Both the position numbers and the translations under genes were made by a program. Shown here piece by piece: positions 33,758 through 45,297 of a stretch of DNA of 64,000 bases. The notes beneath the pieces were generated by a model that did not search any database, was not told the origin of the DNA, and saw nothing but the letters and a program-made list of their open reading frames with translations. The first letter of the stretch is position 1, and each line of letters begins with the position of its first letter. Source of the DNA: Dichetophora obliterata (Eukaryota > Arthropoda > Insecta > Diptera > Sciomyzidae). The DNA lies in the NCBI GenBank assembly GCA_963920525.1, contig OY986438.1:131284920-131348919 (forward strand), in the 5' to 3' direction.

Positions 33758-36700
33758 TCTTATATATAAAAATGGATGTATGTATGTGGGTATGTGGGTA
33801 TGTGGGTATGTGGGTATGTGGGTGGGTATGTGGCTATATCACGTATAGACTCCAAAACCGCTGAACCGATCTTTATGAAATTTTCAGGGAAAATAAAGGC
33901 ACATCTAGAGAGTGTTCCTGTGAGGTTTGGTAACGATTGGAGAAGGGGGCGTGGTAACTCCCATACAAGCCAAATTTGCTCCATCGATCACAAACCAAAA
34001 AAAGGATATATATCAAGCGGTTTCTATCGTAAAAAACTAAGATTTGGTAATTTTGTTCAGATGGTTACTGTCGGTAACTGTACAAAAAATGGGCGTGGTC
34101 GTAAAATAAATACGCCCACTTTTTCGAAATCATGGCAATTCCAAAGTTCTATACACTTTTACAGTGAAACTTACTGTATAGGTGCTCCAAGAGGCGGTCA
34201 CTATATATAAATGTTTTCACGCCCACTTTTACCGCCCACAAATCAATATCTATATATATAAAAAGCAAAACGATGTGTGTCTGGCTGTGTGATGTCTATA
34301 GACTCCAAAACTACTAAACCGATTGACCTGAAATTTTGGCAGCCGATTTGTTTCAGGTACGAGATGGTTGAGGGGGAAAATGTGCCACACCCCCCCTTTT
34401 ACCGCCCCCAAATCAATAAAAATGTTATATTTCAGTCGGTTTGGGTCGTATAAGGCTAAAATTTTGTAATTTAGTATGTGCAGTTACTGTCGACAACTGA
34501 ACTAAAAATGGGTTTCCACGCCCCCTTTTACCGCCCACAAATAAATGAAAATGGTTTATTTTAGACGGTTTTGGTCATATAAGACTTAAATTTGGTACTT
34601 TGGTTTGTGTAGTTACTGACAGTAACTGTACGAAAAATTGGTTTCCACGCCCCCTTTTTGCGCCCACAAATCAGTGAAAATGCTATATTTCAAGCAGTTT
34701 TGGCCGTATGAGACTAACATGTGATACCTAAGTTTGTATGGCTACTTTCGGCAACTGAACTAAAAAAAGGCGTCATCGCTATATAGCCACACCCACACCC
34801 ACTTTTTGAGAAATCATTAAAATTGACTACTGGGTCTATTGAGCTAAAATGTTGCTTTAGTTTGTACGGTTACTGTCAGCAACTGTACTAAAAATTGGTT
34901 TCACGCCCCCCTTTTACTGCCCACAAACCAATGAAAACGTTTTATTTCAACGATTTGTATCGTGTTGGACAAAAATTTTGTAATTCAGTTCATATGGTTA
35001 CTCTCGGCAAGTTCACTAAAAATAGGCCTGTCCCACTTTAGTTAAACTCACTTTTCAGGGAGCTAGCGTCGAGTGAAGTAAAGTGCGCCAAGCTTAACCT
35101 AAATTGAGCTGAAATTTGGGCATTCGATTTGTTTCGATTACGAGATGGTTCAAGGGAAATATTTTCCCGCACCCCTTTTTACTGCTTGCAAAACAACAAA
35201 AATGCTATATTTCGCACGGTTTTGATCGTATTAGACTAAAAGTTGGTTATTTAGTGCATATGGCTACTTTCGGCAGATATACTGGAAATGGTGAATATAT
35301 TTTGCATTTCTTGGCATTTTCGTATATGGCAGTAAGATGGTCTGTGGCAGAACAATGTCTGAAGAGGAGAATGAGTGTTCCTGTGAGGTTTGGTAACGTT
35401 TGGACGAGGGGGCGTGGTACCTCCCATACAAGCCAAATTTGCGCTATCGACCACAAACCAAATAAAGGATATATATCAGACGGTTTCGATCGTAAAAACT
35501 AAGATTTAGTAATTTTGTTCAGATAGTTACTGTCAGTAACTGTACAAAAAATGGGCGTGGTCGCATTAAACATACGCCCACTTTTTCGAAATAATGGCAA
35601 TTCCGGAGTTCTACACATTTTTATAGTGAAACTTGCTGTGCAGGTGCTTCAAGAGGCAGTCACTATACATAAATGTTTTCACGCCCACTTTTACCGCCCA
35701 CAAATCAATATCTGTATATATAAAAATGAATCGTGATTTGTTCGGATGCTTAAAACTTGAAAAGGACTGGACCAAATTGGATACTTCCTTTTACTGGTTT
35801 GTTCGTAACTGCTACGCAAAGGTTTAGGAAAAAAGTAATGCCACACCCCTTTTATCGCCCACAAATCAATAAAAATGCTATATTTAAGACGGTTTTGGTC
35901 GTATTAAATTAAAATTTGGTAAATAAGTTCTTATGATGACGGTCATTAACTTAAATAAAAACGGGCGTTGTCACATTTCATCTACGCCTACTTTTGGAAA
36001 TATCACAATACTTCAAAACTATTGGTCCGATTGAGCTCAAAATTTTGTAAGTGGCTTTGCTTTGAGTACGAGATGGTTTAAGAAGAAATGCCACACCTTA
36101 TTTTACCTCCCATAAATATAAAAACAATTTGTGTTATCGATTAGCTTTAGAGTTATGGGTTGCACAGCTTAGAAATTCGGTATTCGACCACAATTTAGAC
36201 GTACCGTTTCAGTGATAAAATTTTATGGGAGTTGGACAAGGAGGAGGAGCACCTCTCATACAACCCAAATTGGTGATATCGAATAGCTTTGAAGTTATAG
36301 AAATTCAGCTTTGTAATTCAGTTTTTGACCTCAATTTACACATGCAGTTTCAATTAACCCAAATTAAAGATATCAAGCGACCTATAATCTTTGGGATTGT
36401 AGGTCGCACAGTTTTTTAATTCAGTATTGGACCTGGAATTTTATGGGTGTAGGGAAAAGGGGAGTGGCACCTCCCATAAAACCCAAATTTGTGTTATCGA
36501 ATAGTTTTGGAGTTATATGTCGAACAGTTTTGGTATTCGGTATTCGACCTCCATGAACACATGCAGTTTAATTGATTACGTTCTATGAGGGGTGATCAAG
36601 AGGGCGTGGCACTTCCTATACAATCCAAAATTGTTATGTCGAATAGCTTTGTGGATATAGGTCGCACAGTCTCGGAATTCAGTATTTGACCTCAATTTAG

Positions 36701-36776
36701 ACATGCTGTTTAACTGATAACATTTTATGGGCGTTTGACAAGGGAGAGTGGCAGCAACGCGCCGGGTTTCAGCTAG
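33758..36776 (+). mobile_element. Helitron-like repeat, about 3 kb, non-coding
   Basis: It starts A|TCTTATATATAAAAATGG at 33758 and ends GCCGGGTTTCAGCTAG|T at 36776, fitting the Helitron pattern (5' TC, 3' CTAG, insertion between A and T). The interior is an array of degenerate units. Recurring blocks include GACTCCAAAAC-GCT-AACCGAT, CGCCCACTTTTACCGCCCAC, GCTATATTTCAGACGG, TTTGGTCGTATTAGAC and GGTTACTGTCGGCAACTG. A longer direct repeat of about 350 bp links 33912-34262 to 35373-35726. No Rep/helicase is seen, so it is non-autonomous. The usual 3' hairpin is not obvious. Assignment rests on the ends and resemblance to insect families, not on a search. Confidence 0.55.
33776..33835. repeat. GTATGTGG microsatellite
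   Basis: Five to six units of GGGTATGT just inside the Helitron-like 5' end. Any frame through it is an artefact of the repeat. Confidence 0.9.
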
Positions 36777-36890
36777 TCTATTGTATAAAAGAAGACTCAC
36801 GTATTTTTGGTCACCGCAGAGCTTTAGAACGGCAGGAGCTATTTCAATAATTATTTTTCTATTGGGTAGCTGTGGTACCAAATTGAGAGT
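36777..36890 (+). mobile_element. Second Helitron-like 5' fragment, head-to-tail
   Basis: Directly after CTAG at 36776 comes TCTATTGTATAAAAGAAGAC followed by TCACG and a segment like that at 25735. It is consistent with a second element inserted at the 3' end of the first. Its own 3' end is not found. Confidence 0.4.
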
Positions 36891-37089
36891 TAGGTAATAA
36901 AAATGTGCTAATTATTATTTTTATAATTTATTTAAATTAAAAAACATGCGCAGTAAAAAATCTTAGACTAAATTTAAAACTTTTTTGGACTATATAAACG
37001 ACAAAACTAAATTAGGATTAAGATTTAGTCTTTCCCACTTTTAAATGGAAACTGTTAGTGCTTTTTAGTTTAAAAATAGTCTTTAAGAA

Positions 37090-38160
37090 CTTTAACTATT
37101 GAGTGAAAATTCGTAAAACTAGTCACCTAAAACAGGAAGTCGTAATTGTTATATCTATTATGGATATTATTGAAGTTCATATGAAAAAAAAAATTGCATT
37201 TTTTAAAGTTTTTTTCAATGACTTACAAAGAATTTAGTTGTTGGCTACTGTTTTAGTAAAATTAATTTGGCTTAGTAACGGCTTGCTAAAATTTCTTGAT
37301 TTGCCTAAGTTTTTGAATATTTGATGATTGCCTAAGTTTTTGTTCTTGTAGCATTACTGATTTTTTAGATATTGCGAAAAATGTGATCCATTTGTATGGG
37401 AGGTGCCACTCCCACTTGTCCAATCACACCTTTTTTTGACACATTTCCTTCAAATGATGTACTTGATGACTGACTAAGTTTCTGTTGTCATGGCTTTACT
37501 GGTTTTTCAGATATTGCAAAAAATAAGATCCATTTGTATGGGAGGTGCCACGCCCACTTGTCCAAATATTTAAAAACCCTATTTTTGTACTTTTCTGTGT
37601 CTAAAGCAATAAAAACGTCATCAAAATAATTTATTCCCTCTAGTTTGTACCAATCATTCCATTGTGCAGTGCTCTGTATGGCTCGCACAAGGCAGGTAGT
37701 GCCGATTTAAAACATTTCGTAACAGACTGTTTTATGGAGAATACATCATTTTTACTTTTTTGTATTATTTTTAAATTTGAACAAATATGTTATATTTTTT
37801 TAAATTTTCTATGTCGTCAAGAATCTTTTTTAAAAAAAAAAAAATTAAAAACAACTTATTAATTTTAAAGAAGAATTTAATTTTTTTTCTTAAAATCATT
37901 TTTGTAGTTTAACGTGTATTAAAAGTACTTGACCAAAAAATCCAAAAATTTTAACAAGCCGTTACTTACCAAAATTAATTTTACTAAAACAGTGGTCTAA
38001 AACTAAATCCTTTGTAAGTCATTGAAAAAAAAAACTTACAAAAATGCAATTTATTTTTTTTAATATACGCTTCAATGATATCCATAAAAGATAAACAAAT
38101 TGCGACTTCCTGTTTTAGATGGCTAGTTTCACGAATTTTCACTCATTGTGGTTTAAATCT
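37090..38160. mobile_element. Foldback element with about 200-bp arms
   Basis: The left arm (about 37105-37290: AACTAGTCACCTAAAACAGG ... TTAGTAACGGCTTG) is mirrored by the right arm (about 37945-38150: CAAGCCGTTACTTACC ... GATGGCTAGTTTCACGAATT). The 650-bp centre contains two copies of CCATTTGTATGGGAGGTGCC with CGCCCACTTGTCC. The same arm sequence occurs in the extra segment at 12390-12876 and the same centre motif at 14090-14300, so it is a dispersed family. No target duplication is seen. Confidence 0.7.
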
Positions 38161-38430
38161 TAGTCTTTATTGGTGTGAAATTTAGTCCTCGGAAAGTTTC
38201 ATATTTAGAACAATTTATGACTAAGTCTTAAACCAATTTAAGTCTTAGTATCTATTATTACATGCGATGATAAAAAGTTAGTCTTAATTGGTTTTAAGTT
38301 TAGATCCCAAGAAATAAAAAGAAAGTGTTTGTTTATTATAAATTTTATGGATTTTTTTTTTGTTAATTCTACAAACCAATCCAATTTTACGACGTTTGCT
38401 GTTTATATTGTTTAACCTCGATACAATACA

Positions 38431-39015
38431 CCTGTGGCGACATGTTGTAACTTTACTGTCGAAGCGAACATCGAAGCGAAGTTTTCGACGTGGCAGTATA
38501 TTGTAACATTTTCGTTCGACAGGCGATTTAGTTTGTTTCGAAGTTACTTTCGAACATTTAACAACTGCTCGCAAGCTATTTTACTGATACTTGGCATGTA
38601 AATATCGTGAATCAATATATAAAAAAAGGTTATTACGAAAAAATTTAACTTAAACTAAAAATGATAAATTAGTCATTTTAAACAAATAACATTGTTTGGC
38701 ATAAAAAGGGAACTTAATTTAAAAAACAGTTGTAAGGTTACCATATATGTATATACTCTAATTAAAACCAATTCTTTTATAATTTTACTAACTTAAAACC
38801 ATTACTTAACACTTTTGTGTTCAATAAATAATAAATAAAACCATGCTTTGTTGAATAAATATAGGCTTTTATATTCACTTCGCTTCTAGATCACTGCCAC
38901 CAAATCAAAGTGATATTTTATCGCAAATATCGCCTGTCAAAAGTGTTACAACATACCGACTTTCGATAATTTCGACAACATCGAAAATTTCGAAGTTACA
39001 ACATGTTGCCACTGG
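38431..39015. mobile_element. 585-bp MITE with CCAGTGGCAACATGTTG ends
   Basis: The left end CCTGTGGCGACATGTTGTAA and, reversed from 39015, CCAGTGGCAACATGTTGTAA are parts of arms about 100 bp long. Both arms also share TTGTAACA and GACAGGCGAT. The arms are full of TCGAAG/TTTCGA motifs. CAGTGGCA is a hAT-like start, but I could not match 8-bp flanks. A minus-strand frame (38574-38284) is probably chance. Confidence 0.65.
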
Positions 39016-40215
39016 TATTATTTGCAGGATTATTAATGATATTTGATAAAACAATTCGTTCGATGAATTTCCACCAATTGTTTCTGTAATTGTTATTAAT
39101 CAAAAACAAAAAAAAAACCAATTAATTATAAATGCTTACTTTAATTCAGCGATAAAATGTTTATAATAAACCGTTTACAGGACTTGTTCTGCTGTATTTG
39201 TACTTCGGCTAAGTCTTCTATAGATATGTTTGCGCCATTCGCATCACTTAGGGCAATTTCCTCATTTTCTTGTCAATCAAAACTGCTTAAAACTGAAAAT
39301 AAGAAAAAACAGGATGGAATTGGACAATGTTATCGCCCGACACTGGGAAATTGATAATGCTTCTACGATCAATACTAGAGTTGTAAAAACGGCATAGTGG
39401 AAAATTATAGAGAAGTGAAAAATGCAAATTGTTGGCGTAAAGCCGGAAAGCGTGTCAAGTTTGCCTGCAGGCCGCGGACTGTCAGTATATCGACTATATT
39501 TTTGCACTTAAGGCCGATGCTGGTAGACAAACTGTGTATAGCCAGCTTCAGGAATCACATTGCATTAAAATTTTATATCGAAGATATTGTATTAAAAACC
39601 AATGAGCGTTTTTCTTAACTTTTTTATTTTATTTTCATACTATTCCTTTAGTCGTTTTTTATTAAAACAACAAAAATGCTGTTGTAAGTGAAATATTTTA
39701 TTAATTTGTCTTCACGCGAAAATCTGATGACAATAATTTGCATTTTGCACTTCTCTATTATTTTCCATTAAGCCATTTTCAATTTTGTATTTCCAAATTT
39801 CAAATAATTATTTACTTAATTTTTGTCAAAATATTCTCCTCAGGTTCAGTTTTAAAAAAATGAAAATCACTACTTTGTTTTTGCATTCGCAAGAAAATGC
39901 AACAGATTTGAATTCTGGTAAACGGAGTTAAAGAGTGACCATAACATTTTTTTGAATAAAGTTTAAAAATAAAACTTTGAGTTCTTTATCATCTAGAATC
40001 GGATATTCTGTTGATATAGCCATGTTCGTCCGAATGTCTATCTGAGTTAAGCCAAATGAGGCGAATTATATCGGGCAGAGCAAAGAGTTTACAAAGAGAA
40101 AGTATTGGGCTGATTTTTATAAAAAAAGTTTTAAAATACCATATTTGTGCTACAGCAAAACGCAAGAAAACTCAAGAATGAATATAAGAGAATTTTTTAT
40201 TTAGTTTTACTTGTC
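39016..40215. other. Stretch without recognisable gene
   Basis: No supported coding region. Frames at 39157-39618 are short and match nothing I know. Confidence 0.4.
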
Positions 40216-40744
40216 TAAATAGATCAGGTGGGTCTGTTCCGGTAAAGTAATGATTCACCAAAGAGCGCTGGCCTTTAGCTGCAAAACTTGGTAAAATGAG
40301 CTATTGTTTGCATATAATTTTCGGGCAATTTATGCTCGGTTTATATGCAAAGGGAGAAAAACAAAAAAGAACAAAACACCAGCAATTAGTTAGCTTAGAT
40401 TAGATGTACAATGTTTATTTCTTACGTTTTTTTTTTTGTTATGCAAATCTTCAAAAGGTGAAATTTACTACTTAATACGTAAAGATGGCTGCTGCAATTA
40501 GTGCAAGAAGTGCATATACAGGAACGTTAAGGAAAACTTAATTTATACTGCTGGCAATCAATTAGTGATTAGTGATAATCAATAAGATATTAATTGTTTC
40601 CAATTAGTGGAAATGTATAATTCAATATCAAATTAAACGCGGTTTTACAAAATGGAAATATAATACTATCGGAAATCAATTAGTGATAAAATTAAAAAGC
40701 AAAAGCCACTCGTCGGAGAAGTCGTCGGAGAAGCCGATGAGCGA
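40216..40744 (-). repeat. 3' LTR of the BEL/Pao element
   Basis: Direct match to 44806-45297. Shared blocks include AGATCAGGTGGGTCTGTTCC, AATGATTCACCAAAGAGCGC, AACACCAGCAATTAGTTA, AAACGCGGTTTTACAAAATG and AAAGCCACTCGTCGGAGAAG. Exact ends are uncertain by several bases. It has an extra GTCGTCGGAGAA relative to the other LTR. Confidence 0.85.
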
Positions 40745-41496
40745 TGCCCATCTATAAATCTACCGTACCGTGGCGGTACATCCAAAAAAGACGTAAACTG
40801 CGAAATTTTACTAAAACACGAAACGACAGAGGTGGACTTAGTATTTTGCGATGTTGTGGAAGTGTAGCCAAAAAAAATGGTTTCTTTAGCAATATGTGAC
40901 CCAAGAGCATTTCGACGGATACCATCGAGAAGAATTTCTGGGTATAAATCACCACCTAGTAGTATATCGACTTGATCGCTACAGTATAAGCGCTTATCGG
41001 CTAGTGCAAGCTCCGGAAAATCTTGCTGTGACATCGGATCTATTGAGCTGGTAGGAAGATTTCTTGCAATTTTCGAAAGTATTAGCGCGTTTGTAGTCAA
41101 CCGAATAGTTGCATCAATAGGTGATGCTATGACTAAAGTGCTAGCTTTTTGTACCTTTGCCGAAACTACATTGTTAAACCCTGAGACTTCAGCGGAAACG
41201 CGATGAGTAGGTAGCTGAATAAGTCGTTGCAACCTCTCAGAAATAAAAGAGCCCTCTGAGCCAGAATCAATAAGTGCTCTGGCCGTAAAACTGGATTCTC
41301 GATGGCAAATATTTATCATAGCGGTTCCAAGCAAAATACCTTTGCTAGTCGTGGCAAAACAGGCTTGATAGTTTCCGCTAGCACTTGCAGATGCCTGCGT
41401 TTGCGCTGCGGTTTGTGGAGTGGACTGTATGGAATTCGTGCTTGAACCTACCGCATTTTGATTATTCTTTGCACCGCGAAAATCTCTGTGTAACAA
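40745..41496 (-). pseudogene. BEL/Pao protease (pepsin-like retroviral type) region
   Basis: The frame begins LLHRDFRGAKNN, passes through a Gln/Ser/Ala-rich linker and reaches ARALIDSGSEGSFISERL, the D-S-G active-site motif of BEL/Pao (A17-type) aspartic proteases. Later DILLGGDLYPEILLDGIR matches the conserved 'I-L-L-G-x-D' segment. After HIAKETIFFG the sequence stops resembling the family, with a frame shift likely, and it then reads into the 3' LTR. The reverse transcriptase that should follow is deleted. As an enzyme it would cleave the Gag-Pol polyprotein in the virus-like particle; this copy is not functional. Confidence 0.8.
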
Positions 41497-42616
41497 CGAG
41501 TGATGTCGTTGTCCACACGAAGAGCAATTATAGCCGCTTTTACAATTTGTTGAAGTATGGCAAGTTCACAGACAGTTGAGGCAGCAATGAAAACGCCTCA
41601 CAGCTGACGATCTGTCATTTGCGTTTCTTGCCAAAAACTTCGGACACAAACTTAATGCATTTTGCTGATTTTTACACAGCTTGCAATTATTATTCGTAAC
41701 TTTTGCCTGATAAGTGCTGACACTCTTCACATTAGGCGAAGGTGCGTTTGGTTTTTGACCTTTTGGCACCGCGCCTCTAAAGTCAGACACAGTTTCTTAT
41801 GCTTGAAAACGACTGGTTAAAAACTTATCAAGGTCGGCCCATTTGGGGATTTCCACCTTGTCTTCAATTGATTGCTCCCATAAGGAGAGCGTAGTTTCTG
41901 GCAACTTAGTTGAACATATATATAGCATCCCAATCACTTATATCTACCTTGTGCATCGTGAAAGCTGAAATACAGTTGTTGACTTTGTAGCTTTTTAAAA
42001 CCACTTCCAGACTCATTTGTTACAGCTGGCAGATTAAATAAAACCTTGAGTTGGCTATTTACTAAGATTCGCTTGTTCTCATAGCGATCCGTCACATTTT
42101 TCCTGGCTGTTGCAAACCTTTCAAGCGTGAGAGGAGATTTTTAACAATCTCTTTTGCCTCTCCGCGTGTTTTCTGAATGAGACGGAAGAGCTCCTCAACA
42201 GGTGTTAGCCAATTATTTGAGATGTAAATGGCTGAAAACAAATCTCTGAAGGAGGGCCATCTTAAATAATCACCGTAAAATAATTCTCTCGCAACATCAA
42301 CTTTATTATGTTCTTTGAACGTGGACAACTTTTCGCCAAGTTCGTTCATCTTTGCAAGACATCGAACATATGTCTGAAAACACGAGCGATATTTTATTTT
42401 CATAACGCTGACATTATCATCATCGTCATTCGTTGTCGCTAGCTTTTGCAGCCATGACTCTTATGATGCCTTAACATTTGTCCACTGCGATTTTAATTAC
42501 TTTTCGTGAATTTTTATAGCGAAAATGTTGTGCTCACCCTGAGGAATATAATTAAAATCTGCCTCAAGCTCAAAAATGGTGTCAGTAGATCTCATTAAGG
42601 AGTTAATCTTTGCCAT
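41497..42616 (-). pseudogene. BEL/Pao gag, with frameshifts and stops
   Basis: It starts with ATG at 42616 (MAKINSLMRSTDTIFELE). Stops occur near 42505 and 42463, then the frame is open from 42403: FYGDYLRWPSFRDLF, PVEELFRLIQKTRGEA and IVKNLLSRLKG, the conserved BEL/Pao gag core. After a stop near 42090 the sequence continues YENKRILVNSQLKVLF and, shifted, LPETTLSLWEQSIEDK. A cysteine-rich segment follows (CKLCKNQQNALSLCPKFL ... CCLNCL ... CSSCGQRHHSLLH), the nucleic-acid-binding knuckles. Gag would form the particle. At least three lesions show it is dead. Confidence 0.82.
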
Positions 42617-44805
42617 TATTCTTTTAAGAAACAAAAATAAGTTTTGTTTAAGAACAGAATTGAAGCTTAAATGGCCTAAAAATATTTTTTTAATTGGTTT
42701 ATAATATGTAGAAATATTCCAATATTACGTAATTTTAAGCTAAAGCTGCTTAAAATATTAAAATATTTAAATAACTAGTTCCTAATAAGTAGAAACGTTA
42801 AAAATTATGCAATTTTAAGCTTAAAACTGCTTAAAACACTCAGTTGCTGGTAAAATGAAGCTACAATTGCATAAAATTTTCTCCTACCCTAGTTTCTAAT
42901 ATGTAGAAACTTTTAATTGCGAGTAATATTAATAGAGTATTGATTAAAAATTGTTTTTACCTTGTTCCAACTATGTAGAAAGTTTTAGAATTATGTAATT
43001 TTAAGCGAAACTGCATAAAATATTCTCTTTTCCTAGTTTCTAATTTGTAGAAACTATCAGTTGTAGGTAAGAATAAAGCTTAATTTGCTTGAAAATATTT
43101 TAACCTCGTCTCTAGTAGGTATAAACTTAAAATATTACAGAAAATTGAGCTCAACCTGCTTAAATTATTTTTTATCTTGGTTTTCAATAAGTAGAAACCC
43201 TTATTTGTCGGTAAAAATTAAGCATAAATAGCTTAAACAATTTTTTGACCTAGTTTTGTCAGCTTAAAATTGCTTAAAATATTTTTACTTTTGTTTCTAA
43301 TTAGAAAAAACTTCAAAAAATTAGCTTAAGTTAAGCCAAAACTGCTCAAAAATATTTTCCCTTTCTTAATACGTAGAAACTTCTTGTAGAAAATAATTTT
43401 AAGGCTAAAATTATTTAAAAATATTTTTATTTCGTTTCTAATACGTAGAAACTGTTAAAGATCGAAAATAAGTGAAATTTTTCTAAATGGGAAAGTGGGA
43501 AAATTGTCAAAAAAGCCAATAAATTATATAAAGATAATATATTTCCATTTTATTTATTTAAGTTATTAATATTGAACACAATTTTAAAAATTCCACAAAA
43601 TGTAAAAAATTCCCAAGCAAAACCGTGTGTTCGGTACAATTTTTTTATAACCGACTTGGTGTAAGCAAATTGGAATTTAACTTTAAATAGTTAAAATTCC
43701 CGAAAAAGTGCCAAAAATTAAAATCGCAATATGTGCGATAAATGTTGACAAACTGGCAACACTTTTTCGAAGTCGCCCAGCTGTTTCGATTAAGTTTTAT
43801 TTTTTCGTCTTGTTTATTTGCTGCAGTGTTCGTGTTTATTTACCTGTTCATTTTCTTTGTTTTTAATAAGTTTCAATTGTTTTTTAATTATTGTGAATAT
43901 AATAACTAATATAATACAAAGAAATAATATAATAAGATCTGAATAATCAAGAACAAAATAAAAGTAATAAAAAGTTGTGTTTTAATAAAAACGCAACGAA
44001 ACAAAGCAAACAAACGAAGACGGCCAAACAAACCAGTGTGTGTGTGAATGTGTCTATTTATTTTTTGGCAAATTTGTTTTTCTGATGATTTTATTTGCAT
44101 AAAATGAACAAGTTATTGAAAAAACTTGATTTTATTATTTGTACTTAATCAATTTCTGGTTGATGTACTGCAAATAAATTAATGCACTTTTCGCGAGTTT
44201 TCTAATTTGTAGAAAACTACTTTTGCCGGACGGACAAAATCTTTGAAAACACAATAAAAAATGTGTGTAAGTGTGTTTGTTATTTGTTTCTTAATTTATT
44301 TTATTAACAAATTAAATTAACAAGTGAATAGAAACTATTGAAATAATTATTTTGTGTTCAATAAATTCCCGATTGGTGCATCGCAAAAAACTCTGTGCAC
44401 TTTTCCGCGAGTTTTCTAATAAGTAGAAAACTAATTTCGCCGGTCGGGCAAATATTTTTACGACACAAAACAAAGTATCAAAAAAGTACAAAAATTCGCG
44501 AAACGAATACGTCGTTTGTGCGTGAGTGTGTGTGTGCCGCGATGATTGTATCAAAAACAACCCTTGTAATGAAAAAATTATATATTTTTGCAAAAATATT
44601 CGTCAATTTAATTGTTTAATTTTATCTTTTACTTGCACAATAACACTTTTATAACTTGAGCCACTTGGAAAATAAACCAATCAACTAAACTTTTTTATCT
44701 AGTGAAGTTGATGGAATTGGTGCTTTGTATTTAAATTCACCGCTCGAAAAAGGTTCGAAATTATCGAAAAAAAGTTCCAGAAAGACCATCCGGCTAGAAG
44801 GATCA
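42617..44805 (-). promoter_or_regulatory. Leader of the BEL/Pao element with an array of dyads
   Basis: Between the gag ATG and the 5' LTR lie about 12 variants of AGTTTCTA-5 nt-TAGAAACT. Ten fall near 42700, 42778, 42892, 42965, 43036, 43109, 43179, 43294, 43363 and 43433, mostly 67-80 bp apart with two gaps of about 115. Two more, near 44198 and 44411, sit in a separate direct repeat with GCGAGTTTTCTAAT and CGCCGG-CGG. Units also share CTTAA(A)-CTGCTTAAAATATT. Some copies have changed arms on both sides (TTTTCTA with TAGAAAA; GGTTT with AAACC), so symmetry is kept. Role unknown: protein-binding array, RNA hairpins or simple amplification. Confidence 0.65.
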
Positions 44806-45297
44806 TAAACAGATCAGGTGGGTCTGTTCCGTTGAATAATGATTCACCAAAGAGCGCTGGCCTTTAGCTGCAAATCTTGGTAAGTCGAGCTATTGTTTGC
44901 ATATAACTTTTGGGCAATTTGTGCTCGGTTTATAAAAACAAAAAAGAACAAAACACCAGCAATTAGTTAACTTAGATTAGATGTACAATGCTTATTTGTT
45001 ACGTTTTGTTTGTTAGGCAAATCCTCAATAGGTGAAATTTACTACTAAATACGTTAAGATCGCTGCTGCAATTAGTGCAAGAAGTGCATATACAGGAACG
45101 TTAAAGAAAACTTAATTTATGCTGCTGGCAATCAATTAGTGATTGCTTACTGATAATACATAAGTGATTAAAGTGAAATATATAATTTATAAATTAATTA
45201 AACGCGGTTTTACAAAATGAAAATGTAATGCTTTCGGAAATCCACTAATTGATAAAAGTAAAAATAAAAGCCACTCGTCGGAGAAGCCAATGAGCGA
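44806..45297 (-). repeat. 5' LTR of the BEL/Pao element
   Basis: The upstream LTR in minus-strand orientation. It matches 40216-40744 with scattered substitutions and small deletions, for example loss of the segment around TATGCAAAGGGAG. It would contain the promoter. Confidence 0.85.

Larger units (their letters stand above)
40216..45297 (-). mobile_element. BEL/Pao LTR retrotransposon, internally deleted
   Basis: Two direct repeats of 529 bp (40216-40744) and 492 bp (44806-45297) enclose a 2.2-kb leader, gag and protease in minus-strand order. Reverse transcriptase, RNase H and integrase are missing: coding runs from protease into the 3' LTR within about 450 bp. Gag and protease features (WPSFRDLF, a cysteine/histidine knuckle region, ALIDSGSEGSF) identify the BEL/Pao superfamily. 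The LTRs have diverged visibly. I find no matching target duplication, clear primer-binding site or purine tract. It is an old, inactive copy. Confidence 0.85.

Noticed and set aside
33776..34210. 144-codon frame in the Helitron-like repeat
   Set aside because: It begins in a microsatellite and runs through non-coding repeat units that recur at 35373 with different frames.
35247..35456. Overlapping antisense frames of about 70 codons
   Set aside because: Shadows within the repeated unit, with no domain.
38284..38574. 96-codon basic minus-strand frame
   Set aside because: It lies across the arm of an inverted-repeat element and matches no protein family I know.
44806..44840. Primer-binding site next to the 5' LTR
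   Set aside because: I could not match the adjacent bases to any tRNA 3' end with confidence.
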